Below are positions 1-8,267 of a DNA stretch of 64,000 bases, piece after piece. Both the position numbers and the translations under genes were made by a program. Under the pieces are notes generated by a model. It ran no database searches and was not told the DNA's origin. It saw only the letters and a list, made by a program, of their open reading frames with translations. Every line of letters begins with the position of its first letter. The first letter of the stretch is position 1. This DNA is from Vulcanimicrobiota bacterium (lineage in GTDB: Bacteria > Vulcanimicrobiota > Vulcanimicrobiia > Vulcanimicrobiales > Vulcanimicrobiaceae): assembly GCA_027306785.1 (NCBI GenBank), contig DAHUZB010000009.1, forward strand, positions 124,001 to 188,000, in the 5' to 3' direction.

Positions 1-212
1 CGCTGTAAGCGCTGCAGCGCGTCGCGATGGTACCGATCGAAACACTCCCACGAGGCGTCGTTCTCGATGCGTCCGAGCATCGCGAGGGCGCGGTCGAGAT
101 CGAGCGATTCGATCGTGACTTCCATGCGTCCCTCGCTGCGCTCGCAGAGCGCTGCGTAGTACGCGGCGGTGGAACGCCAGCCGAGGCCGCCGACGATGCC
201 GATCTTTTTCAT
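1..212 (-). CDS. Aspartate/glutamate racemase family protein (C-terminus cut by window edge)
   Basis: Seventy codons are visible from an ATG at 212, and the frame stays open to base 1. The protein begins MKKIGIVGGLGWRSTAAYYA, the glycine-rich opening of the Asp/Glu/hydantoin racemase family, whose members often start with an IGIIGG-W-ST pattern. These enzymes interconvert L and D amino acids or related alpha-carbon stereocentres with two cysteines; the cysteine regions lie outside the window, so substrate cannot be inferred. The start overlaps the stop of the upstream ABM gene (ATGA, 209-212), so it is probably translated from the same ArsR-P450-ABM transcript. Confidence 0.8.
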   Translation of the reverse strand, partial: MKKIGIVGGLGWRSTAAYYAALCERSEGRMEVTIESLDLDRALAMLGRIENDASWECFDRYHRDALQRLQ

Positions 213-553
213 CCGTTCGCTTCGATGCTGTCGCGCGGAGCCTCGCTACGATCGGCGATGCCGTAATCGCGAATGACGCTCGCGATGCGCAGCCGATAGT
301 CGCCGAAGATCTCGGCGCGTCCGCGCGCCTGCGCGCGCCGGTGGGCATCGAGCGTGCGCCGGCGTGCGACCGCCTCTTCGTCGCGCCGGAACGAGAGTGA
401 GAGCAGTTTGCCCGGCGTGCTCAGGCTTTCGAACCGTTCGATCGAGATGAATCCGTCGATCTCATCGAGCAGTGGGCGCAACGCACTCGCCGTGTCGAGA
501 TAGTCGTCGGTGCGTTCGGGGTTGGGAACTCCTTCGAAAATGACCGCGATCAT
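209..553 (-). CDS. Antibiotic biosynthesis monooxygenase (ABM)-like dimeric alpha/beta-barrel protein
   Basis: The 114-residue protein starts at ATG 553, which overlaps the stop of the P450 gene (ATGA). The stretch around residues 30-70 (DGFISIERFES, then PGKLLSLSFRRDEEAVARRR) is the conserved core of ABM-family proteins, small ferredoxin-like-fold dimers that act as cofactor-poor monooxygenases or as small-molecule binding proteins. The usual tryptophan after SLSF is replaced by RR. Its place between a P450 and a racemase-like gene suggests a shared oxidative metabolite pathway. Substrate and enzymatic activity are not predictable from sequence. Confidence 0.75.
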   Translation of the reverse strand: MIAVIFEGVPNPERTDDYLDTASALRPLLDEIDGFISIERFESLSTPGKLLSLSFRRDEEAVARRRTLDAHRRAQARGRAEIFGDYRLRIASVIRDYGIADRSEAPRDSIEANG

Positions 554-1692
554 GCGATACTCCCGGTCTCGTCGATGGGTGATGTGAAGATCGGAATGCG
601 AACGTTGGGCGCCGGGTGGTACGATGCGGCGCGAAGCGTGGAGAGATCGATCCGCGCGCGCAGGTGTGCAACGCCTTGGGCAGCGATGCGCAGCGCGAGG
701 CGCGTTCCCGGGCATGCGTGCGCGCCGAGGCCGAACGTATAGTACGGTAGCGAGCGCGCGGGATCGTCGTTGGCGGCGGCCAGTACGGCGAGCACGGTAT
801 CGCCGCGGCGAACGGTCGCGCCGGCGATCGTCACATCGTGCGCCGCATACCGTCGGGTGTTGTGCACGGGGGCGTCGACACGCGCGACGTCGGCGACGAG
901 CGCGTCGAGATCCGCGGCGTCGGCAGGGTGGGCGCACAGGGTATTGCCGATCAATCCGGCGACGGCATCGTGGCTTTGAAAGAGCAGGCCGACGGCGTTC
1001 GCGATCGCCGCCTCTCGCGTGAACGTCCGGTCGATGCGCGACGCGAGCGCGGCAAGCGGCGTCCCCGGCTCGCAGTGTTCGATGCACGCCTCGAACGTGC
1101 TGCGGAGGCGTTGCAGCGCGTGCTCACCGCTTGTGAGCGCGCGTGGGGGCGCGGCGGGAACGAGCGCCGTCACGAAAGCCCGAGCCGCTTCGGTCACCTC
1201 GTGCAGCGCTTCGTCGCGAATGCCGAGAAGCAGCGCGATCGTTCCGACGGGAAGCGCGAAGAGATAACGGTCGATGACGCGCGTATCATCGGCGCCGTCG
1301 ACGAGCAGCCGTCCGGCGCAACGAGCGATCGCTGCATCCGACTCCGCGCACGCGATGGTTTCGAGCGAGACGAGGAGTGCGGCGCGAGCCGCGTCGTGAT
1401 GCGGACCATCGGTCATTCGCGCGAGGAGCGCGAAGGCGCGGCCCAGATACGTCGCGTGAAGGGCGGTCGGCACGGGCTCGCTCGGCGGCCGAACGCGGAG
1501 CGCATCGTTGCCGAGCACGGCCTCGACGGCGGCTGAACTGCTTGCGACCCACGCGCCGAGCGCGTCGTCGCGATACCAAGGGCGCTCTTTCCGCAGCCGC
1601 GCATAGTAGGGATACGGATTGGGAGCGCTCGGTGCCGAGAGGGGATCGATGCGGTCGAACATTGCTTCGATTTTAAGCTCGGATCGCTTCAC
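550..1692 (-). CDS. Cytochrome P450 with variant I-helix and ExxR motifs
   Basis: A 380-residue soluble bacterial P450. The haem-binding loop FGLGAHACPG places the thiolate ligand at Cys327. DGPHHDAARA (95-104) matches the C-helix region that contacts haem propionates. Two hallmark motifs are altered: the I-helix oxygen-activation segment normally written AGxxT reads QSHDAVAG (239-246), so the conserved Thr is Ala, and the K-helix ExxR appears as DVAR (268-271). Loss of the Thr is known in some macrolide P450s such as EryF. It could be an atypical oxidase, a peroxygenase or a non-oxygenating haem enzyme. Upstream gap to the ArsR gene is 27 bp. Confidence 0.9.
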   Translation of the reverse strand: MKRSELKIEAMFDRIDPLSAPSAPNPYPYYARLRKERPWYRDDALGAWVASSSAAVEAVLGNDALRVRPPSEPVPTALHATYLGRAFALLARMTDGPHHDAARAALLVSLETIACAESDAAIARCAGRLLVDGADDTRVIDRYLFALPVGTIALLLGIRDEALHEVTEAARAFVTALVPAAPPRALTSGEHALQRLRSTFEACIEHCEPGTPLAALASRIDRTFTREAAIANAVGLLFQSHDAVAGLIGNTLCAHPADAADLDALVADVARVDAPVHNTRRYAAHDVTIAGATVRRGDTVLAVLAAANDDPARSLPYYTFGLGAHACPGTRLALRIAAQGVAHLRARIDLSTLRAASYHPAPNVRIPIFTSPIDETGSIA

Positions 1693-1719
1693 CCGCGCGT
1701 GAAGCGTCGCTCGGCGCGT

Positions 1720-2427
1720 TTACACGTCGATGCGGAACATGCGCGCGAGGAAGATGCGGCCCTCGGCGGTGATCGCGAGCGATCGTTCGTGCGCGTTGCG
1801 CCGCACCCACCCACGCGTGAGAAAACGCTCGAGAAGGGCCGCGCCGAGGCTTCCGGCGAGGTGCGGGCGCCGTTCGGTCCAGTCGGTGCACGCGCGCGCA
1901 AAGCTCCGCGAAGCCGCGCGCGCTCGCTCGACATCAACGCCGAGTGCGTGCAGAAATTTCGTTCCGGTGTCGGTCACGACGAAGGCCCGTTCGCCCGCGA
2001 GCAGCGTTCCATTTTCCACCAGGCGATCGGTGACGGCGACGCCGAGGTGTCCGGCCAGATGGTCGTAGCATGAGCGCGCCGTCCGCAGGCGTTGCAGCGC
2101 GGTGCTCTGTGTAAGCCCGACAATCGGTCGAGGGCGCGCGATCGCGGCGAGCGCCTCCATCGCGTGCCCGACCTCGGCGGAGTGCAAGCGGAACAGGCGA
2201 TGACGACCCGAGGCGCGGGCATCGAGCAGTCCTGCGGCAACGAGGCGTTTCAAATGTGCGGTCGCCGATTGCGGCGAGACGCCCGCGCGCGCGGCGAGTT
2301 CGGCGGCCGGGAGTTCGCGCCCGTCCAGCAGGGCGAAGAGCATCGCGGCGCGGCCGGGATCGCCGATCAATGCCGCAATTTCGGCAACATCGGGTTCGGC
2401 GACGGGTCGTCGGCTACGTACGGACAC
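1720..2427 (-). CDS. ArsR-family winged-helix transcriptional regulator
   Basis: The 235-residue protein has an ArsR-type winged helix at residues about 12-90: a helix with GDPGRAAMLFALLDGRELPA, a recognition helix in SPQSATAHLKRLVAAG and a wing RHRLFRL. The 140-residue C-terminal part resembles the longer ArsR proteins annotated as winged-helix regulators with an added domain, and carries no obvious metal-binding Cys pair. The start is GTG at 2427. It is first in the P450-ABM-racemase operon, and only 24 bp separate it from the HD-GYP gene upstream, so it may control the operon and also be read through from the signalling genes. Confidence 0.85.
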   Translation of the reverse strand: MSVRSRRPVAEPDVAEIAALIGDPGRAAMLFALLDGRELPAAELAARAGVSPQSATAHLKRLVAAGLLDARASGRHRLFRLHSAEVGHAMEALAAIARPRPIVGLTQSTALQRLRTARSCYDHLAGHLGVAVTDRLVENGTLLAGERAFVVTDTGTKFLHALGVDVERARAASRSFARACTDWTERRPHLAGSLGAALLERFLTRGWVRRNAHERSLAITAEGRIFLARMFRIDV

Positions 2428-2451
2428 GGGAGTCAGGATAGCACGGGCACG

Positions 2452-3513
2452 TTACATCGCGCGATGAACTGTGCCCGCGCCCGGATCGGCAGAGAAGCGG
2501 CGGCGAATATCGTCGATCTCGGTCGCGGCATCGTGAAAGACCGCGATCACATCGGGGTCGAAATGCGTCCCCGCGTTGGCGTCGAGCTCGGCGATCGCGG
2601 CATCGGTGTTCCACGCCTTCTTGTACGGTCGCACGGAGGTCAGCGCATCGAAGACGTCGATCGCCGCGCACAGACGAGCGACAAGCGGAATCTCGGGCCC
2701 GGGCAGGTGATTCGGGTAGCCGGTACCATCCCACCGCTCGTGATGATTGAGCGCGATCACGGCCGCGGTCTTGAGCATCGGCGAGGTGCTCCCGTCGAGG
2801 ATTGCATATCCGGTGGCCGCATGCTCTTTCATGATTTCGAACTCGTCCGCCGTCAGACGCCCCGGCTTGAGCAGGATGTGATCGGGCGTCGCAACCTTGC
2901 CGATGTCGTGCATCGGTGCCGCGAGCAGCAGTTCCTCGCACTCCTGCTCCGGCAGTCCGATCGTACGCGCGAGCGCGGCGCACATCTCGCCCACGCGAAT
3001 GACGTGCAGCCCGGTCACCGAGTCGCGAAACTCCGCGGCACGCGTCAGCCGAACGATCGTTTCGATCTCGCGCTCGCGCAGCAGGCGGGTGGCGTCCTGT
3101 ACTTCCTCGTGCAGGCGTTCGGCGCGGTCGGCGATCTCGCGACGGGAGACGGAAAGGGAGAGTAGATTGCGGACGCGTGCGATGAATTCGGCTCGGTCGA
3201 TGGGTTTGGTAAGAAAGTCCGTCGCTCCGAGCTCGAGGGCTCGACGGCGTACGTCGACGTCGCCGTCCGCGGTGATCATGATCATGAGCGTCGATCCGTC
3301 GATCTCACGAGCTTCGCGAATGAAGTCGAGTCCGGTCATCTGCGGCATGTGATGGTCGACGACGACCAGATCGTAGTGCCGCGTGCGCATGCGCCGGAGG
3401 GCATCAAGCGGGGAGGTCGTGGCCTCGCGTTCGACGTCGTCGAATCCGTGTAACGCGCCGCGATAGACGGCGAGGTTGATCTCCGAGTCGTCGACGAGCA
3501 GTACTGCGCTCAC
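2452..3513 (-). CDS. Response regulator with HD-GYP cyclic-di-GMP phosphodiesterase domain
   Basis: The 353-residue protein has a receiver domain at 1-120 with phospho-acceptor Asp53 (VVVDHHMPQMTG) and Lys103, a coiled linker at 125-150, and an HD-GYP domain at about 150-335. The metal-binding HD pair is at 202-203 (MHDIGK) and the GYP signature at 265-267 (HHERWDGTGYP). Such RpfG-like proteins hydrolyse cyclic-di-GMP when phosphorylated. The start overlaps the stop of the hybrid kinase gene (3510-3513), so the two are translationally coupled and very likely partners. Confidence 0.95.
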   Translation of the reverse strand: MSAVLLVDDSEINLAVYRGALHGFDDVEREATTSPLDALRRMRTRHYDLVVVDHHMPQMTGLDFIREAREIDGSTLMIMITADGDVDVRRRALELGATDFLTKPIDRAEFIARVRNLLSLSVSRREIADRAERLHEEVQDATRLLREREIETIVRLTRAAEFRDSVTGLHVIRVGEMCAALARTIGLPEQECEELLLAAPMHDIGKVATPDHILLKPGRLTADEFEIMKEHAATGYAILDGSTSPMLKTAAVIALNHHERWDGTGYPNHLPGPEIPLVARLCAAIDVFDALTSVRPYKKAWNTDAAIAELDANAGTHFDPDVIAVFHDAATEIDDIRRRFSADPGAGTVHRAM

Positions 3514-6500
3514 GATGCATTCTCCTCACGCGAAATGGCGTCGGTCAGGCGTCGATACGACGCCCGTAATTCCATGAACTCGGCGGCCGCGGATACGTGC
3601 TGTTTGAGCGCGCTTTCGTAGGCGCGTGCACGGGCTCCGAGCTCCTTCGCGCCGATATTTCCGGCCGTCCCTTTGAGTTCGTGTGCGAGTTCGATCCGCT
3701 CACCGTCGCTCGCGCTCGCGATACGCTCGATCAGCGCGCCGAGCGAGGCGTGGGCGGAGGCGAGGATGTGCCGCATGGTCTCTTGATCGTCGCCGAAGAA
3801 GGACCGCAGTCGAGCGCGATCGAGAATCTCGGCATCCGCGGTTTCCTGCGCCGCTACTCGCGTCGGCACAAGCCGACTCGTCGGTGCGGGCCGAGCGGGA
3901 AGCCATTGCGCAAGCACGCGGCGTAACGTCTCGAGCGTCACCGGCTTTCCGATGTGATCGTCCATCCCGGCGGCCAAGCAGTCCTCACGATCCTGCGCAA
4001 GCGCGTTAGCGGTCATCGCGATGATCGGAATACGAGTTCCGCCGGTCTCGCCGCGTCGAATCTCGCGGGTCGTCCGAAAGCCGTCGATGTGCGGCATGTG
4101 AACGTCCATCAGGATCAGATCGACGTGGGTGCGTTCCAGGCAATCGAGAACGTCCCGGCCGTCGCGCGCGATCAGCACGTTATCGTAGCCGAGCACGTGC
4201 AGTTGGCGTAGGGCCAGAAAGCGGTTGACCTCGTTGTCTTCGGCCAACAGGATCCGGGCGGAGACCGCATGCTCTGCAGGGCGAGACTCCTTCGGGGCGC
4301 TTTCCTCGCGTGCGCCTTCCGACGCGAGCCGAGCGATCGTGTCGAAAAGCTGCGATTGACGAATCGGCTTGTGCAGGTACGCGGCGAAGCCGATCTCCGC
4401 GGAGCGGCGAGCGACCTGCGCCGAGTCGAGGGCCGTGATCATCACGAGGCTCGGCGCCGCTCCTTCGGAACGCGCTCGTATGCGTTCGCCGAGCGCGAGC
4501 CCGTCGGTTTCTTCGCCGAGACAGAGGTCGATGAGGGCGATCGTGAATGCGCGCTGCTGCGCGGCTCCCTCGTCGAGCGCGCGCAGCGCCTCGTCGGCCG
4601 AGGCGGCGCACGCGTGCTCGATGCGCCACGAGACGAGATAACGGCTCAGGATGTTGCGCACGCGGGCGTCATCGTCGACGACGAGAACGCGTGTCGACGC
4701 GGCGATACCGGAAGCCGACGCCGCCGCGCTCTCGCAGCGGTGAAACGTGACGTCGAAATGGAAGCGCGAGCCGTTACCCTCCTCGCTCTCAACGCGGATC
4801 TCACTGCCCATCAGGTTTGCGAGTCGCTGGGAGATCGCAAGGCCGAGCCCGGTCCCGCCGAATCGGCGCGTGGCCGAGCCGTCGGCTTGGCGGAAGGCCT
4901 CGAATACACGCCCGAGTTGCGTGGCGGACATGCCGATCCCGGTGTCGCTCACCGCAAATGCGACGGTCACCGTTCGATCGTCGATCTCGCGAAGATCGGC
5001 TGAAAGCGTAACGTGGCCGTCATGGGTGAACTTGACGGCGTTGCCGACGAGGTTGACCAGAATCTGGCGGATGCGACCCGCATCGCCGATGATCGCGCGC
5101 GGGATCTGCGGGTCGATGAACATCATGAGGGCATCGCGCTGCTTGCGTGCGAGCGGCGCCGCCAAGCTGCCGACGGATTCGACCGTGGCGACAAGATCGA
5201 ACGCTTCGAGTACCAGCTCCAGATGGCCGGCCTCGATCTTCGAAAAATCGAGAATGTCGTTGATCACGTGGAGCAGTGCATGTCCCGAGGTCGTGAGGAC
5301 GTCAACGTACTCGAGCTGTTCGTCCGTGAGGTCGGTGCCGCGCAGCAGCTCGCTCATGCCGATAACCGCATTGAGGGGCGTGCGGATCTCGTGACTCATC
5401 GTCGAGACGAATTCGCTCTTGAGGCGCGATGCTTCGGTCGCCTGTGCCAACGCCGCCGCGATCGTCGCTTCGTTCTGTTTGCGATCGGAGATGTTACGGA
5501 CGACCGAGATGCGCAGCGGCGTTTCGTCGAACTCCGAGAACGCGGTGCGGACTTCTACGGGGATCGCGCGTCCGCTCGAATGGTAGACGGTTCCTTCGCC
5601 GGTGATGATCGGCCGATTGCCGCGCAGCAGGCCTGCGTTCATTCCGATGAGCTCCTCGCGCGTGTAACCGAAAAGCTCGGCGGCGGCGCGATTGGCCTCG
5701 ACGATGACGTCGGTGATCGCATGCACGAAGCAGATCGCATCCTGCGCGGTTTCGGAGAGGAGCCGATAGCGGGCAAGCTCGCTCTCGCGCCGTCGCACCG
5801 TGAGGGCAAGCGATGAGAGGGCGCGGTCGATCGCGCTGATTTCGTCGCTCCCGGTAAGCGGCGGAAGGATCGTGCGATCGCGTTCGTAGCGCTGTGCGCG
5901 TCGTCGTACGTAGTCGAGTCGACGCGCGATGCGAAGCCCGATGAGGAGCGTCAGTGCGAGGGTCAGCGCGGAGCCTCCGATGACGCCGATCAGGCGCGCG
6001 GCCTGCAGTGCGCCCAAGCGTTCGGCGAGCCGTTCGCGCCGACGCGCACGCAGTGCGCTTTCGGCGCTCTGGAAGTCGATGAGTGCGCGGCGAAAGCCCG
6101 CCGCTTGGGTGACGATGCCGCTCAAGAATAAACGTTGTGCCGCGTCGAGCGCCCCGTGATGGGCAAGCGCGATCACGCGAACGAGAACGTCCAAGCGGCG
6201 GAGCGCCGCCGCGCGCAGGCGTTCGGCGCGCGCGACCTGCGCGTGATTGTCGTTGACGATGACGGGAAGTTTCGCGGCATCGGCGCGGGTCTGCGCCGCG
6301 AGCCGGCTGAAACGCGCGCGTTCGAGCGGATCGTGCTGTTCGGCATATCGATACGCCGCTAACTCCGCAGCGAAGAGGCGGCTCGCCATCGCGCCGCTTT
6401 GCTCGATGACGTTGTCCGAATGCGAGGCTCGCCGAGCGGCCGCGAGCGCTTCGTGCTCGATCGATGTGGCGGTCGCGACGATTGCGATGAGGATAAGCAG

Positions 6501-6590
6501 CGGAAAGATCGCGAGCACGACGATCTGCGCGCGAATGCCGGGAAGCAGCGCCGTCACCCGGTTCTTGTGCCGTTCCACCGCTGACGACAT
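3510..6590 (-). CDS. Membrane-bound hybrid sensor histidine kinase (HAMP-PAS-HisKA-HATPase-REC-REC-HPt)
   Basis: A 1026-residue BarA-like sensor. Membrane segments lie at about 21-42 and 199-220 and enclose a helical periplasmic domain. HAMP follows at 220-270 and PAS at 280-375. The kinase core has phospho-acceptor His400 (MSHEIRTPL) and ATP-binding N, G1 and G2 boxes at about 510-600 (GNAVKFT, DTGIGM, GGTGLGLAI). REC1 has Asp688, REC2 has Asp829 and a full KPV tail, and a C-terminal HPt domain has His970 (AHELKGTAGNIGA). The terminal HPt allows a phosphorelay to the HD-GYP regulator encoded immediately downstream. Confidence 0.95.
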   Translation of the reverse strand: MSSAVERHKNRVTALLPGIRAQIVVLAIFPLLILIAIVATATSIEHEALAAARRASHSDNVIEQSGAMASRLFAAELAAYRYAEQHDPLERARFSRLAAQTRADAAKLPVIVNDNHAQVARAERLRAAALRRLDVLVRVIALAHHGALDAAQRLFLSGIVTQAAGFRRALIDFQSAESALRARRRERLAERLGALQAARLIGVIGGSALTLALTLLIGLRIARRLDYVRRRAQRYERDRTILPPLTGSDEISAIDRALSSLALTVRRRESELARYRLLSETAQDAICFVHAITDVIVEANRAAAELFGYTREELIGMNAGLLRGNRPIITGEGTVYHSSGRAIPVEVRTAFSEFDETPLRISVVRNISDRKQNEATIAAALAQATEASRLKSEFVSTMSHEIRTPLNAVIGMSELLRGTDLTDEQLEYVDVLTTSGHALLHVINDILDFSKIEAGHLELVLEAFDLVATVESVGSLAAPLARKQRDALMMFIDPQIPRAIIGDAGRIRQILVNLVGNAVKFTHDGHVTLSADLREIDDRTVTVAFAVSDTGIGMSATQLGRVFEAFRQADGSATRRFGGTGLGLAISQRLANLMGSEIRVESEEGNGSRFHFDVTFHRCESAAASASGIAASTRVLVVDDDARVRNILSRYLVSWRIEHACAASADEALRALDEGAAQQRAFTIALIDLCLGEETDGLALGERIRARSEGAAPSLVMITALDSAQVARRSAEIGFAAYLHKPIRQSQLFDTIARLASEGAREESAPKESRPAEHAVSARILLAEDNEVNRFLALRQLHVLGYDNVLIARDGRDVLDCLERTHVDLILMDVHMPHIDGFRTTREIRRGETGGTRIPIIAMTANALAQDREDCLAAGMDDHIGKPVTLETLRRVLAQWLPARPAPTSRLVPTRVAAQETADAEILDRARLRSFFGDDQETMRHILASAHASLGALIERIASASDGERIELAHELKGTAGNIGAKELGARARAYESALKQHVSAAAEFMELRASYRRLTDAISREENAS

Positions 6591-6733
6591 CGGGTGCTCC
6601 TTGCGATCGGAGAGACCGTTGTCTTAGACGTGGGACCGTCGGTTACTTGCCGTTAGGATAAAAGAACCATGCCGGCAAGGCATCGGTTTACCGAGTGGTC
6701 GCTTGGCCGGCGAGCCGTCGCCGAGCCTATCGA

Positions 6734-7405
6734 TTACGCAGTCGTTGATGCGTCGACGAAGCGCGCGAGCGCGCGTTTGGTTTCGTCGTTCAGGCCGAAG
6801 AAGGCGCAGTTGTAGTTCGGCGAGGCATCTTGGTGCGCGACGATGCGGGCCGTCGCGACGAGCGGTCCGACGTTGGGTAGCGTGAAATGGAGGTCGATCG
6901 TCGAGCCGACCGCGATGACATCGGCGCAATTCATCAGCATCCCGCCGACCGAAATATTCGTCGCGCGTGCGCTGCGTTCGGGCGCGCCCGCGATCCGATA
7001 GCGCACCTCCAGGTTCACCGGCACGCGCACGCTCGCGCGCGTGAGGCCGTTCGGCGCGGGCACGTCGGGTGCGGCCTTTGAGCCCGCGTGGCGCCGCGCC
7101 GCATCGACGGCGATTGCGAGCGCGTCGGCCGCGGCGGGGTCGCTCGTGTCGATCACGACGGCGTAGGAACGCCGCGCACCGTTCTCGGCGCTCGACGCGA
7201 TGCGCCCGCGCACGTGCGCCTTCGCGACGCCGTATGCGGTGAAATCGAATGCAATCGACGCGCCCGGCTCGAACGCGGCGACCGCCCGCAGGCGACATTC
7301 TTTGAGTGAGAGGTGCTCGACGATGGCCATGACCGGCGTCCCGCCGTTCACGCTGACCATCGTCGGTGACTCGAGCGACCCGGTGGCATCTTCCGTCAGC
7401 GACAT
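6734..7405 (-). CDS. PilZ-domain protein, probably two tandem PilZ folds
   Basis: A 223-residue protein from ATG 7405; a longer upstream extension of the frame would run into the M55 gene and is unlikely to be used. The C-terminal half has the cyclic-di-GMP signature RASVRVPV followed by NISVGG, then a beta-rich tail ending near FFGLNDETKRALARFV, all typical of PilZ. The N-terminal half (VEHLSLKECRLRAV, then GRIASSAENGARRSYAVVID) has the same beta pattern without the RxxxR motif, suggesting a non-binding PilZ-like domain. With the neighbouring HD-GYP protein it completes a cyclic-di-GMP degradation and response pair; the output target is unknown. Confidence 0.85.
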   Translation of the reverse strand: MSLTEDATGSLESPTMVSVNGGTPVMAIVEHLSLKECRLRAVAAFEPGASIAFDFTAYGVAKAHVRGRIASSAENGARRSYAVVIDTSDPAAADALAIAVDAARRHAGSKAAPDVPAPNGLTRASVRVPVNLEVRYRIAGAPERSARATNISVGGMLMNCADVIAVGSTIDLHFTLPNVGPLVATARIVAHQDASPNYNCAFFGLNDETKRALARFVDASTTA

Positions 7406-7445
7406 ATCTCCGTATTCGTCCGACCGGTTGCTTCTGCTTAGCCCT

Positions 7446-8267
7446 TCAGGCGAGCGCTCCCAGACGAAAGACCGCGCAGAACGCCTTGAAGATCGTCGGG
7501 AAGTCTTGGTCGACAAAGCGCACGCTACGTTCGCCGATTCGCTCGAAGCCCGGGATCAACGCAACGTAATCGGCCTGCTCGACCTTGGCAAGCGCGATCT
7601 CCATCGCGATCGGCGGCTCGAAGGTGAAGAGTCGCGCCGCGCCCGCATGCGCGATCGCCTCGCGCGCGTCGCGGCGGATCGCTGCTTGCGCGGCGCGCGG
7701 CGAGATCGAGTCGGCGCTGAAGTTGCCGATCGATTCTTTGACGATCGTGCCGCGCACCCACGGCATCTGCGCTTGCACGCCCTCGACCGTGGTGCGGTCG
7801 CCGGTCACGTAGAGGAGTGGAATGCCGTAGTAGCCGAGCAGCGCCGCATTGATCGTCGCCTCGCTGCAGCGCACGCCGTTGAGGCGCAACTCGTAGATCA
7901 CCGACGGCGTGTAGGTGTGGCAGAGCACCGCGTTCTCGTCGCCGATCGCGCCGTGGTAGCCCACGAAAAATGCCCCGTCGCAGCCCTCGGCGCCCTGCAC
8001 CATCGAGAACGGCTTCCGGTTGCCGAAGATCACGCGCACGTCGCTCGGCAGTTCGTCGAGGAGTAGATTGCGCATCGGGCCGTGCGAGTCGTTCACGAGC
8101 ACCTCGCGCGCTCCGCCCGCCCGCGCGCCTTCGATCGCGGCCGCGACCTCCTGCGTGTAGTAGCGGCGGAAGAGCGGATACTCCGCGTGCGGCGTGCGCG
8201 CGTCCACCTGCTCCCAGGCGCAGACGCCCGCCACGCCCTCCATGTCGCTCGAAAGGTAGAGTCTCAT
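7446..8267 (-). CDS. M55-family D-aminopeptidase (DppA-like), copy 1
   Basis: A 273-residue zinc peptidase of the DppA family. Metal-ligand motifs are present: SSDMEGVAG (Asp8 and Glu10), NDSHGPMRN with His near 60, and GYHGAIG with His near 104. The region TGDRTTVEG and the C-terminal IPGFERIGERSVRF also match the family. DppA forms a decameric shell and cleaves D-Ala-containing dipeptides, linking it to cell-wall peptide recycling. The ATG at 8267 overlaps the stop of a second M55 gene by 4 bp (ATGA), so the two copies form a translationally coupled tandem pair. Confidence 0.9.
   Translation of the reverse strand: MRLYLSSDMEGVAGVCAWEQVDARTPHAEYPLFRRYYTQEVAAAIEGARAGGAREVLVNDSHGPMRNLLLDELPSDVRVIFGNRKPFSMVQGAEGCDGAFFVGYHGAIGDENAVLCHTYTPSVIYELRLNGVRCSEATINAALLGYYGIPLLYVTGDRTTVEGVQAQMPWVRGTIVKESIGNFSADSISPRAAQAAIRRDAREAIAHAGAARLFTFEPPIAMEIALAKVEQADYVALIPGFERIGERSVRFVDQDFPTIFKAFCAVFRLGALA

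Noticed and set aside
6591-6733. Possible cyclic-di-GMP riboswitch in the leader of the hybrid kinase, beside PilZ and HD-GYP genes
   Set aside because: Small hairpins are present (ATGCC/GGCAT), but the GEMM core sequences are absent on both strands.
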